DNA of 64,000 bases from Paramacrobiotus metropolitanus (lineage: Eukaryota; Tardigrada; Eutardigrada; Parachela; Macrobiotidae), in the NCBI RefSeq assembly GCF_019649055.1, contig NW_026570247.1, positions 434,001 through 498,000 on the forward strand. Direction: 5' to 3'. The stretch's first letter is position 1; each line of letters opens with the position of its first letter. Of this stretch, positions 11,566 to 22,819 are shown piece after piece. The notes beneath the pieces are model-generated. The model saw only the letters and a program-made list of their open reading frames with translations, did not search any database and was not told where the DNA came from. Position numbers and translations under genes: made by a program.

Positions 11566-12349
11566 CCACGCATACGTGTTGGGACACTGCATCGCTTCCG
11601 AATTGCGTATTCTCGCTGTTTGCCTTAGGTAATGTACTGAAGGACGTAGCTGACTGTTCAACGGATTTAGAATTTCCATGTGAGATATTTATTGCTTAGG
11701 GATGTTGTTTCAGGAGTTCGCTCTGAAAACTGTTGATCGGCTTTGACTCTCCTTTATAGGCTCTGTGGCTTTATAAGGCACTTATTCTTGAATTTGTTGT
11801 TACCAGTAGCATTAAACGACCGTTTATTACTGACAAAAATCGTAGTTTCCCATAACGCTTCCCTGTTAATTACTTGAGTAGGAAATACCCTTAAAGGATT
11901 GAAAATACAAGGCAGCATCCGTTGCACGGGAAATACACAGCTGCTGTTAAGTAATCAGCGATGATGTACAACCCCCTCCGGGAATTTAACACACTGAGGT
12001 ATGCCGAATGTTGTCACTGCCCACGCCATCAAATGCATTCGTATCTCTTCCCGGCCACCGCAAAACCGCCAAGTCTGCATACAGTACGAGTGTACTGTAT
12101 GCAGCGTGCGATTGAGCGAATAAGAGCCCTATAATCATCTCAAATCCGCGCACGTGAGATAAGTTGCTCCTTATGCGTACTTCAGCCGTAATTCGAAGTA
12201 CAATAGAGATCCTACAACATTCGCAGAAAACGTTCATATACGACTCAGTGTTGCGATGACATTTTTGTTGTAATTCTTCAAAGAATCCACGCGAGTGCCG
12301 TCGTAAAAGACTCTGTATTGGGGTTGTTTAACCAGGTTGTTTTTTTTAG
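11566..12349. other. 3' flank of the intact subtype B gene
   Basis: No gene is recognised. The region is A/T-rich with short unsupported open frames on both strands. Confidence 0.4.
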
Positions 12350-12988
12350 CTTGGGATACTGCCACTACGGTTCACAACAAAACACCACAGTGCACATCTC
12401 AACCTGGCTAATGGCACTACAAAAGGTCATTTGACTTTTAATACATACTGTGTACTGCGGGACGTAGTGGAATGATTCACTACAGTCATGTAGTGGTCTA
12501 AACATAAATAAAGAGATGGATGAATCAATCATAAACAGAGAAAACGTATTTTATCGAGCAAGCGCACGAAATCAAAGATATCCTGGAAGACCAGTGCCAA
12601 AACATCGACTACTGCGATACAGAAAGCAACAGCAAGGGTCAATTAATGCACCGACGTAATGAAAGACGCTTACACTACAGTGTGAGGAGATGTTTATCCT
12701 AAAGGATGCTTGCCGCAGTAGTAGCTTTGCAGTGGTTAGTCGTTCGGCTATAGACGCAGCTGTCGCGGGTTCGATTCCCGCCTGTGGCGCGTTTTTTGGG
12801 AACGTCGCTTTTCACACAAACGACGCTTCTTGCAGTAAGTCAAGGATAGCGCAGACACAGTTCGGCGTGTCCGTCAGACATGGAAGACCTCGCTGATGCC
12901 CAACACCGCCACTTACCCAGCTGACCCACAACCACCGTCCGCAAGTCCACATCATCAAAACACCGCACTGTCCCGTCGCCGCGGTATA
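12350..12988 (-). pseudogene. Inverted duplicate of the 3' end of the first gene (relic exon 4 plus flank)
   Basis: The minus strand from about 12988 down matches exon 4 of the first gene: D-G-T-V-R-C-F-D-D-V-D-L-R, with the stop TGA at 12874-12876. It contains a small indel that breaks the middle of the exon. The following flank also matches (GACGGACACGCCGAACTGTG beside GACGGATACGCCGAACCGTT at 511), and 12350-12640 matches 570-780 inverted. It is therefore a segmental inverted duplication of about 0.6 kb, with the tRNA-like sequence at 12712 inside it. Confidence 0.7.
12712..12789 (+). tRNA. tRNA-like gene or tRNA pseudogene
   Basis: The 5' GCCGCAG pairs with the 3' CTGTGGC as a 7-bp acceptor stem. 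The T arm CGCGG-GTTCGAT-TCCCGC type holds a perfect B box, GGTTCGATTCC. A T run (GTTTTTT) follows at 12791-12796, as expected for a Pol III terminator. The anticodon region (GGCTATAGAC) would give loop CTATAGA with anticodon ATA, but the anticodon stem pairs poorly and the A box is weak. It may be a decayed tRNA or a tRNA-derived repeat. Confidence 0.45.
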
Positions 12989-13244
12989 AAATTGCCAGAC
13001 TTACTGTAAACATGTGTTGGTATTAAAGATTACCCCCCAGCAAGATCAGTAAACAGTTTATAAAGAAACAAACACAGAACCATGAAACGCACAAATTTAG
13101 CGATAATGAGTGGATGTTGTTCGTGTGGCACAAATGTCGGTTACTGCAGTAACATCATGACTGTAGGGATCGCTTCTTGGCGGTTGATATCAAAGCAAAG
13201 TCCGGCGAAGCAGATCGCAGTTCGCATGCATATTTGTATTTCCG

Positions 13245-15676
13245 TCAGACGCGGAAGACCTCGCTGATGCCCATCACCGCCAATTTGCTTAACTCGCACA
13301 CATCCATTGTCCGCAAGTCAATCTCGTCCCACAGGTGTTGCGTCCCGTCGCCATGGAATCCACTGAACCTGCCAAAAGCATCGGAATTCAATTTCACGTC
13401 ATTGCACAGCGAGAATAACCTGAACACGCGAGTGTCTCATTTCGGCCGCTTACACTGGGAGATATTGCCGAATCCCGTCCCACTGCTCGGGATAGACCAG
13501 GCTGCTGACCCAGCGCTGGTGCACCTGCGCCACTTTGGCGTAAAGGTGATCGTTGACCGGTGGGCAGCGGGCGTTGACGGCCCACATGAAGCGGCTGGCC
13601 ATGGCGTCTTCGTCCGTGTCGCAGTGGAATTCCACGTTGGCCAGGGTAATCTGGATCAGGTCGATGGACAGTGTTGAAGGTCCCATCGTCAGCGGGATCA
13701 TCATCTGCTTCTCCGTCGACGGTAGGTCGCGAAACAACTCGTGCATGGCGCGGCCATATAGATCGCACACTGTCCAGTTGCGGACCATGATGCGCTGACA
13801 GTATTTGCGAAAGCTGCGGACTGTCCAGGTAAAGCGATGCACCTGGTTGTAGCCGCCGAAATTCAGGTGGAACTCCTGCGGGATAAGCAGCGGTAGACAA
13901 GGTTTCCACACCCGGAACAGCCTGGAACAGATACGGGATAAACAGCAATTGGGATGCGGACGGACCAGCGTCAGACTTTCCGTGTGGGAGTGGAAAGAGC
14001 GCATTAGGAGGGGCAGTGGCGCGTGGTTCCGTTCACTCCGGCATTCTATAGCGCCACGGTTGCAGAATTGGCAGCGGACGATGGGGTATTTGCGAAAGCA
14101 TTCCAAGCGGGAGAGGTTTTGAAAGAAATGAATACTATCTGGCCGGGTTTTCGACTACGGGCTTTCAGAATATAATATTGGTTTGGCTTAGTCTTTTCTG
14201 GTTTGCCGGCTCTGGTGTATCCCATTCGTGGCTATATAGATCTGAATTAGGATATTGTTTGGTGCTCGCTGAGCTTCTAGCCATTGCTTGTTTGGAGGTC
14301 CATCTGCAAAAGGATCGTGGTCCACAGCGGAAGCGGCAGACGACTGAATCTGATCGTTCGATCGTTCCGCCGATGTACTAGCTGCGAGTGGTAGATCGAA
14401 TAGTGCAGATCTTGACCTTATGTGCATGTAAGCGGACATGATTTATATGAAGATCGTTTTACAATCCAGTAAGATTAAGCCGTTCTTTTAACCCATAATA
14501 ATGAAGATCGTTCTACCGCTGTTTTAAAAATTATAAAATAAATTTCTAAATTCACTCTAAAACTGGCTGTTTGAAACTTAATTTCAGTTCGGTGTACAAA
14601 CGATCTTGATGCAAGCTCTACTCTCTATGTTTTGTAATAAGTGCATTTACTGATATGAGAACTAAAGGAAGATCAGTCCATTACAAGACATTTTGGAAAT
14701 CTAGCTCAGCCAAACTCCCTACCCGAATTATACTGTACATGCGCAAAATCACTTGTCTAGCAACAACTTAGTCGATAGTTTTTTAGCCTTACCGCCCTTA
14801 CGGTGCGCTGCAGTGTGACATATGGCAGGAACACTGTCACCGGCCGCGCATCGGTTCATGAACGCAGGATCGGTCGGTTGCGCGGTGAGCGCCGTCTGAC
14901 CGGCGCGATGCTGCTGCAGCACCCGTAATAACACTGGGCTCGTCCACTCCGCCGACAAGACCTCCGTCGGGGCGCATAACACGATGAAAGTGCAGCTGTC
15001 CGTGCCGATGCGCAGATGGAAGCGACAGCAATCGCGTAGGTCATTCAAGTGGGCGTTGCCGCTCAGAGCACCACGGACACGCTGGACGCGACGGCTGCGG
15101 TCGGCGCTTCTTTGAATGATTTCCCAAGCACGTTATTCCACCGGGAAATGGAATAACGTGCTTGGTGTAATGAAGGTCATTGCCGGCGGTGGCATGTGGC
15201 GTTTGGGTGGACGGCAATTCGGGAATGACTTGACACCGGTCGACCACTTCCAGGCCTACGACAACGTCCCGCTTGCGCTTCCCCGTCATGGGTGGCGTGC
15301 TGACAAAAAACATGCTGATGTCACTGACGGTGTCCTTAATGACCGCCGCTCGGAAGCGGAACGGCCCGTCGTCCTCATCCCGCAGCGCCACCTGCACCGA
15401 CGTTGACGGGAACCAGGTGTCATCCGTGGGCATCTCACCGGCAGACAGCGCCAGCCACACGCGACTGTCTTCAATCCAACACACATTCTTCCGCTTGGAG
15501 TCAAAGGCAACCAGAATACTATCGCCGCTGTCGGTGATGTCCAGGATGTATCCCAGCCAATAGGAATTGTCGACGCTGTCAGTCCGCACGACCACCGTGT
15601 TCTGGTAGCCAATGGCACGTCCGTCCGCTGCAGTTAACATCCGCCGGAACGGCGGCAAGGCTGCAGACGAGGCCAT
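13245..15676 (-). pseudogene. F-box family gene, subtype A, decayed
   Basis: Pieces in order on the minus strand: exon 1 15676-14802 (start ATGGCCTC, phase-1 donor GTAAGG), exon 2 relic about 14390-14271, exon 3 relic about 14140-13454, exon 4 13368-13245 (124 bases, TGA). Lesions: (i) a 17-bp inverted duplication in exon 1 (15124-15165) shifts the frame after H-V-I-P-F-P-G-G; (ii) the F-box L-P-L-P-L-W-T-T-I-L-L-Q-M-D-L has an indel near its end and its donor is changed from GGTCAG to GCTCAG; (iii) the first part of exon 3 (V-C-A-L-W...) is missing, the first recognisable residues being R-K-Y-P-I-V-R-C. The C-terminal domain and last exon stay open. Its 3' flank resembles that of the neighbour at 17481, so the two are tandem duplicates. 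Confidence 0.75.
15124..15165. repeat. 17-bp perfect palindrome inside exon 1
   Basis: The arm CCAAGCACGTTATTCCA (15124-15140) is the exact reverse complement of 15149-15165, with an 8-base spacer. The arm at 15149-15165, read on the minus strand, is the conserved coding sequence for K-H-V-I-P; the other arm is extra and causes the frame change. Confidence 0.9.
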
Positions 15677-15884
15677 GATTCTGCCCACGTTAAAATTGTT
15701 GTACAGTCGATAAAAAACCAAGGAGATTTTTATGCAATTAATGATTCTGCTCACGTTGAAGTTGTGGCACAATTCTATAGGTGTAGTATCATGCGGTGTC
15801 TACTCAGTACTCACTGGATAGAGAATACCTTCAGTTGTGCATCTTATAGCGCTGTGCGCATGCATGTGCTGTTGCAGCACTCTC

Positions 15885-15990
15885 CTTGGCCCAAAACGAA
15901 AAAGGTTTTCTTGCTGATCGAAGTGTGAAGCGCTTTATTTGGGTCGAGGAAGGAGCAGAGACTGCAGAGCGCGGCAGCAGTATGCCTCAA
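15885..15990 (-). promoter_or_regulatory. Conserved upstream block of subtype A copy
   Basis: Read on the minus strand, this matches 30200-30270 and 1240-1335: GCGCTCTGCAGTCTCTG, then GACCCAAATAAAGCGCTTC, then AGCAAGAAAACC. It lies about 250 bases upstream of the start codon at 15676. Confidence 0.45.
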
Positions 15991-16151
15991 CAGCTATCTA
16001 ACCGGGCCAGTGGGTTAAACAAATGCCTGCTAGACTGCATTTTTCTCTGTCTGCTAGTTATTGCAAAGCCTTCTCGACAGGAAAGGGAGGCAACGCAGAA
16101 ACACTGTGCGAATATTGATTCATTAACTGGTCTTTGAACCTAAATAAACAT

Positions 16152-16218
16152 CACCGATGACCGGAATCGAACCCGTGTCAGCTGCGCCTCTTATCAGTTA
16201 TCACTGAACAACACCGGC
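16152..16218 (-). tRNA. tRNA-like relic
   Basis: On the minus strand the 5' GCCGGTG can pair with the 3' CATCGGT, and a B box GGTTCGATTCC is present. The length (about 67) is short, the T stem has a mismatch and no convincing anticodon arm is seen. It is probably a tRNA pseudogene or tRNA-derived repeat. Confidence 0.3.
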
Positions 16219-16949
16219 TGCATTAGCAAATTTTTAGTGATTTTCGTCGCTGTATCTGAACTAAATCTCCATATCTGAGATTCGTACTGAATTTCCCAAT
16301 CAAATGGAAATGGTAACGCACAGCGCAAATGCCACCTAAGCTCCCACCTAAAAGTATTTTTCTCAAGTGAAAATGTTGGAAGAAATTTCTTAAAAAGAAA
16401 CAAATTTTACTAAAGAAATCAGGCAAGATCAAACTATATAATTGTATATGTGCCAGTAGCCAAACTGCCTGGAAGAGTATTTGTTAGGCTTTGCTAAGAA
16501 AACCTTCGAAATATTTTGTGGACAAAATAGCAATGGGGAATATCCGGATTACATGACCGTGTAACCGTCGAAACGTCACGGCGGACAACGGAAAAAGCTG
16601 TCGGTCTGAACAGTACAAGTATGCACATCGATGACATCGTGACCTTTGTACCTACACCACTGTGCACAGCCGGCGGAAGTCATGTACAGGGTGTCACGCA
16701 AAACCTGTATCCCGATAACCTTGCTGTGTGCCGGGACCCGGCGCTTCTAATAACTGACAGAAACGAATGTACAGGGAACTCCAGATCGTTTATGCGGATT
16801 TACGCCCGTTTCCGACGTGCACATGTAATATAACCAGAAATACAACATAAGAAGCAAAAGTCAGAGTCACAGCCGTGATTGTGGCTTCACACAACCCTAC
16901 AAGTTACAGTATTTTAAGACAGAAGTACTACCGCTCCGTGACATACGAG

Positions 16950-17138
16950 GGGATGTCAGTAGCGCACCTAGATAATCCCCTGTATTGCTGCCGTCACCCG
17001 CCTGGAGAGTGCCGTTACGGCAATACTTACGGTTAAATCTGGCGCGGTACATAAGCACCATGTACAGCCACAACGTCATGCTCCAGCCGGCTGACGGCAG
17101 CAAGTACAGGGATTATCGAGGTGAGCCACTGACATCCC
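16950..17138. repeat. Fold-back element with ~57-bp imperfect arms
   Basis: GGGATGTCAGTAGCGCACCT with AGATAATCCCCTGTA and TGCTGCCGTCA at 16950-17006 recur inverted at 17081-17138 with a few substitutions. There is no coding capacity. It lies between two inverted subtype A copies. Confidence 0.65.
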
Positions 17139-17480
17139 TTCTTATTATGCTAGTTGATGTTTCTCGAGAATACGTTACGCACAGAGCGTGCTGGACGCCA
17201 AATGTTCTAAATTCCACGAATAGTTTACAGAAAACAGTATACTCTGGTATTAACGAATCCGGAATCCAGCAAGCACAATAAACAGGTCAACAGAGAAAAG
17301 TGAACGCAAAACAGGAGCCCAAATTAAAGAATGGCTGCTATGTGTGGCGTACAAGAGTCGGTTACTGCCGTAACAAAATCACTCTAAAAATCGCTTGCAG
17401 TACTGGATGGTGGCTGGTATCAAAGTAAATTGCAGGACAGGACAGCTGGGGAAACGGTTGGCATAACTCTCGTCCTTCCC

Positions 17481-19601
17481 TCAGACGCGAAAGCCCTCGC
17501 CAATGCCCAGCACCGCCAACTTGCTCCACTGACACACCTCCGTTCGCAAGTCCACATCATCCCACGACAGCACTGTCCCGTCGCAACGGAAGGGGCTGAA
17601 CCTGTCAAATGCAGCGGAAATCACATAAAAATTATTTTGCAGCGAAGATAACAGCACCGATGTCATTTCGACGCTCGGCCACTTACACATTGAGGTAACT
17701 CCGAATTCCGGACCACTCCCCGGGATAGATCAGACTGCGTACCCAGCGCTGGTGCACCTGCGCCACCTTGGCGTAAAGGTCATCGCTGACCGGTGGACAG
17801 CGGGCGTTGACGGTCCACATGAAACGACTGGCCATGGCGTTCTCGTCCGCGTCGCAGTGGAATTCCTCTTTAGCCACAATAATCGGGATCTTGTCGATGG
17901 ATAATGTTGGCGATCCTACTGTCAGCGGGACCATCAACTTTTTGTCCGTCGGCGGCATGTCACGGAACAGCTGGTGCGTGGCAGGGCCGACCCAGTTCCA
18001 CAGCTTCCAGTTGCGGATGATGATGCGCTGGAAGTATTTGCGAAAGCCTCGCACTTGCTGTGCAAAGATATCCAACCGCTCGCTGCAAGCGAAATTCATA
18101 TAGAAATCATGCAGGATAAGCAACGGGATAGGGGGTCTCCATGCGCGGAACAGTCTGGAGCAGATGCGGGATAGATCGCAGTCCCGATGGGAGAGGAACA
18201 GCGCCAGGCTTTGCGTGTGGAGATGGACAGAGCGCACCAGGAGAAGCAGCGGCGCGTGGTCTCGGTGACTGGCGCATTCGGCAGCACCGTGACTGCAGGA
18301 TGTGCAGCGGAAGATAAGATGCTGGGTGCTGCGGGGGTCGCTGAGGATCTGCTGCCACAGAGCACACACGCTACACACAAAGAAACGGTCATCTGCCGTA
18401 TTGACACCATACTTCTTTAGTGCCCAGTGCTAACTGACCTTTTGGCAACTGCCTGTGTGTGTAGGTCCAGTTGAAGGAGAATGGCGGTCCACAGCGGAGG
18501 CGGCAGATAACAGCCGCCGGTCATTCGTTCGGCCGATTTTAGAGGTGCTTAAAAAAACTAATTTTTAAAAGGATCACAGCTTCTCTATAACTGTCTTAAA
18601 CATCCGCGTGCCGCCCCAACGACCGCCTAAATTTTGACCACGCAGCGTTTTTACTACTTGGAACTTTATCTGACGGATGCTGCGCGCACAAAGTCAACTT
18701 CCCGTGGGAAGAAATTAATCGATATTTTAACTAGTCTTACCCACGGCGGTGTGAAACATCATGCGGGCCCTGTCGGCAGCCACCATTAACGCTGAACGGG
18801 CCAGGTGCGCGGTGATCCCCGCCTGATCGGCGCGATGCTGGTGCAGCAGCTGCAGAAGCGTGGCGGTCGTCCACTCCGCCGGCATGACTTCCCTCGGGGC
18901 GCTTAAGACGACGAATGTGCAGCTGTCCGTCCCGACGCGTAGGTGGAAGTGACAGCAGTCGCGCAGTTCCTTCAGTGGCGCGCCGTTCAAGGCAGTACGG
19001 ACACGATGGACGAGCCGACCTCGGTCAGCGGTGCCTTGGAGGACGGCCGACGCCCCGGGAAATGGAATGACGTACTTGGCATAAAGGAGGCCGTGGCCAG
19101 CGGTGGCGTATGGTGTTTGGGCGGACGGCAGTTCGGCGATGACCTGACACCGGTCGACCACTTCCACATCCGCGCCAACGTCCCCCTCGTGTCTCCCCGT
19201 CACGGGTAGTATCCTGACGAAAAACATGCTGACGTCATCACCGTGCGGCCGGATGGTGTACTTTATGGCCGCCGCTCGGAAGCGGAACGGCCGTCGTCCT
19301 CATCCCGCAGCGCCACCTGCACCGACGTTTTTGGGAACCAGCTGTTATCCGTGCGAAGCTCGCCGGAAGACAGTGCCAGCCACACGCGACTGGCCTCGAT
19401 CCAACACGCATCTATCCGCTTTGAGTCAAAGTCAACTAGAATACGATCGCCGTTGTCGGAGATGTCCAGGATGTATCCCAGCCAATAGGAATTAGCGTCT
19501 CTGTCACTCCGCACCACCACCGTATTCTGGTAGCCGAAGGAACGTCCATCGGCTGCAGTCAACATCCGCCGGAACGGCGGCAATGCTGCAGGGGAGGCCA
19601 T
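17481..19601 (-). pseudogene. F-box family gene, subtype A, one-base frameshift only
   Basis: Exons on the minus strand: 19601-18741, 18547-18439, 18370-17687 and 17601-17481. Phases are 1, 2, 2 with GT-AG ends; introns are 193, 68 and 85 bases. The start ATGGCC has a strong context. Exon 1 is normal up to A-L-R-D-E-D-D-G, where paralogs read GGCCCGTTCC but this copy has GGCCGTTCC: one C is missing near 19290. Adding that base restores both the frame and the phase-1 exon end. The rest is open: F-box L-P-P-P-L-W-T-A-I-L-L-Q-L-D-L, exon 3 from S-V-C-A-L-W-Q-Q-I-L to R-S-Y-L-N, and exon 4 with F-S-P-F-R-C-D-G-T. A recent inactivation, an assembly error or a heterozygous allele are all possible; the single lesion is the only reason for the pseudogene call. 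Confidence 0.7.
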
Positions 19602-21439
19602 GGTTCTGCTCACGTTGAAATTGTTAGCAGTCGATAAAAAAGCCAGAGGGCTTTTATGCAGTTAATGCGGTGATGGCTCTTCTATTTAACTGAAAACTCA
19701 CTGGCTAAACTTTTGAATGTTGTTAGACCGTGTTACGGCGCCGTTGGCAGTTTCAGCAGTAGCAACTTCACTGCTGCAGCAGTTTCAAATATCGAGAGCA
19801 GATAAGTATTTAACTTTTATGTAGGTCAAATGATGAAGCAGGCTGCAGACAGTATAGAGCGCACAACAAGGAGGCGTCAACAATGGCATACGACTGAACC
19901 ACTCGAACAGATAACTGACCATCGCTCGTCTTGACCATCGCTCGTCTTGACCATCGCATAGTCTTGACCACCGCTCGCACCGTGCTGCACGTTTTCGGTT
20001 AGACTGACTTAACTTCGCGATTTGCTTGTGTGATTACCAAATATTCGGCGTTTCCGACGGAAATTTGCCAGTATTCCACCCCGATCACCCTTGCTCTCCA
20101 ACTGTGACCATCAGACCGGATTTTAAACCTTAAAGTGTTTTTTAAACGAGTATTTATTATTTATATGCAAAAATGGCTTCCGCTTCTCTCCGTATCGTGA
20201 ATTACAGTATTGAAAGTGTTGATGATTTATATAAATTAATATCAGGTATCATTGCTAATGACCAACTCTCACCGAGTATCGACCAGATATCTCAGGAAAA
20301 CTGTTCCCGGCCGAAGATCGTCACACCGGACTGTGACTCGCTCCCTTCAGAAGTAGCCGTCAGGTTTGAAAATTTCCTTGGTGATATTACTTCTCGGCTT
20401 AAGAGTGCTGAATTACTGGGTCAGATTTCTGCGTCTAATGTTATTGAACTGTCAACCTGGTCTTTAGCTAATTATTTAATTAAAATTCTTAACTGTAATA
20501 CTGTTTCAAATTCGACTTTTTTTGATAAAATTATGAAACGATCCGTCCCCCGTGAGTTAATCGATGAAAAATTTAAGATTGCCGGACGCATTACTAAAAT
20601 TACTCGTAAACTTAGGCGGCTACAAGCGCGTGGTTTTCATTTGCCTAAAGAGGATGTGTTGGCGCTGCAGCATCTCCGTGTCCTTAACATGAGATTAGAG
20701 AATGAGATTTCCGAACTGAGAAAAGCGTCCGAGTTGCAGACTAATGAAAAATTTTTTCTTAAAAATCGTTATGTATTCATAAACGAAAAATTTTCGAAAT
20801 CCAGCGGCACCAGCTCTAATGTCCTCAGTAAAGCTGAGATCAAATCCCACTTTGAGAAAACATATAACCCGGATGCATGTAAATCGCTGAATTTGTCATG
20901 GCTTAATAAACTTAAGGTGGCGGTTATTCGCCCGGGACTCCGGGCGAGAAGCCAAATGGCTATTCGCCCGGGATCGATCCCGGGCAAGAAGCCAAACGGC
21001 TATTCGCCCGGGTTTGGACTTTCACCTCTTGCAGGTGGTATCATAATAGAAACAAAAGATCACAGACAGCGACGGCGAGCGACACTTTCCCGTGATCTGT
21101 CTGTTCCTTTTAAAGCAGTAACTAGGCCATCTTCCGTAATTTCCCCGTAAGACAATTCAAAGAACACAGACAAACAAGATTTCTCACTTTCTTGCGATCA
21201 GTAACCACTGGCCAGTTAACAAAAGTGCCATCGAATAAGTTATTCGTTTCCTCAACACGCAAGCGACACATTCATTTGGAATAAAACTACCTGCATTCAA
21301 ATTGTCACTTTCGCTGGTTGAAATTTTATCCAGGTAAATACTTATTCATTGTAGTTAACCGCTTACAACGTTTTTTTACGGCTGCCATTCACTGCAATTT
21401 CGTTTTTATTCCGCTAATCAAACACCGAGGTTAGTAAAA

Positions 21440-21877
21440 ATGATACTGTATAAGCCGTTAGCGATTGAAGTCAAAGTTTATACATGTATTTTTCCTTTCG
21501 AGTTTACTTTTTGTTATACTGCATTGACCGATGTCCATAATACAGCAGTAATCCGAAAACGAATTGACGGTGTGCCAGTTTACAACCACGACATGGACAT
21601 TGTTCTGAAGCTTGGGAAGCTCATTGACATGAGAGTGGTTAATGCGTTCTGCTGTCTGCTAAACCGAACAGTTCGTGCGAACGAAAATCCGACATGTGCG
21701 GAAATCGCAAACCTGTCTCACATTTTGAAATGCCAGCCGAATTACGGAGTAATTGATACAGTAAGAAAGCAGATTGACGGCGGTCGCATCCTGGTACAGC
21801 CTTTGTACGACCACTCCTGTCACTTTGTCACCATCAAGTACAACCCAAAAGACCAAGTATGCTACAAACGTTTCTGA
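21440..21877 (+). CDS. Ulp1-like (C48 family) protease fragment within the TIR element
   Basis: The 145-residue frame contains L-G-K-L-I-D-M-R-V-V-N-A-F-C-C-L-L followed about 75 residues later by I-L-V-Q-P-L-Y-D-H-S-C-H-F-V-T-I-K-Y. This is the layout of transposon-borne Ulp1-like domains, where a helix of the L-x-D...I-N-A type precedes a strand with the catalytic His in H-[WF]-V. The downstream Asp and Cys of the triad lie beyond the stop, so the domain is incomplete here. Ulp1-like genes are often carried by Mutator-like and other cut-and-paste elements, which fits its position. It could also be the first exon of a spliced gene. Confidence 0.5.
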   Translation: MILYKPLAIEVKVYTCIFPFEFTFCYTALTDVHNTAVIRKRIDGVPVYNHDMDIVLKLGKLIDMRVVNAFCCLLNRTVRANENPTCAEIANLSHILKCQPNYGVIDTVRKQIDGGRILVQPLYDHSCHFVTIKYNPKDQVCYKRF

Positions 21878-22175
21878 TCAGAATAGCATAATAAAATGTT
21901 TTGATATTAATACTTTTTAGTGCGTCTTCGTCTTTGACCCTCTTGGCTGGGCGCAGAATAATTGGATAAAAATTCAAATTTGGACTCTGTGCGGAAGGAA
22001 CGAGCCGCTAAACGTGCGTGTGGTGTAAATTGCATCCACAAGGCGGAGCATCGAACAGCTGTGCTATTTACGCTTGTGCGTACGCGTACATGTGCATTAT
22101 GAAACCTGATGTACAGCTTGATGCAATTAAGTTCAAATGCGGAAACGCCTTCAGGCAAGTACTTTCTAAACTGCA

Positions 22176-22457
22176 TTGATATACAGGACAGAGATAACAC
22201 AGATAAAAGGACAGAATAACACAGGACATAAAGTTCAGATTTTACAATATTATTGGTTTAGGCAGTGGATGCATACTGCAATTGATTCGGAAATACTGGC
22301 TGAACCTATCACTACATCTCCAAGAATTCGTACCGGCTGGACGAAGCCGAGCGTGCCTGAGTTTGTTTTGACGGAAGCATCAGTTAATCGCCTTCGTGAA
22401 GTGGAGAAGATTCCAGTTCTTGACGTTTTACATGAAAACGACGGATGTCCTGCATAA
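22176..22457 (+). CDS. Hypothetical small frame inside the TIR element
   Basis: A 93-residue frame not recognised as any family. It has a basic N-terminus and a Trp-containing middle (Q-Y-Y-W-F-R-Q-W-M-H). It may be a further exon of element-borne sequence following the Ulp1-like piece, or noise. Confidence 0.2.
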   Translation: MIYRTEITQIKGQNNTGHKVQILQYYWFRQWMHTAIDSEILAEPITTSPRIRTGWTKPSVPEFVLTEASVNRLREVEKIPVLDVLHENDGCPA

Positions 22458-22819
22458 TAGCAACTACCAAAGTAATCCATAACAAATTATGATTTTTTTA
22501 CATTGATTATATCAAAATTCAAAGCATGCTTTTGCGTTTGCAGAATGAGAACTTTGGAACCTTCAGGACGGCACATGTGGAATAATGTGACTTGTGAAAT
22601 GCATGCTGCGCCTCCGCCACAGTGACAATTTTTCGCCTTTGATTTCCTCGCGTTGTTTGTTTTGATTTTTACTTGGAATGTCGTCGTTAACTGGCTGGAG
22701 TACTTCATTTAAGCTGTTTACTGTACTGTAGCTGTTTACATATACTGCGTTTGATTACTTTTTATTTCATACTTGTACAAGCAAATGCCATTTAACACTT
22801 AGACAAATATTTCCAAAAA

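Noticed and set aside
15116-15563. Plus-strand frames opposite subtype A exon 1
   Set aside because: They are antisense shadows of the minus-strand exon, and the same shadows appear opposite other copies (for example 18943-19488).
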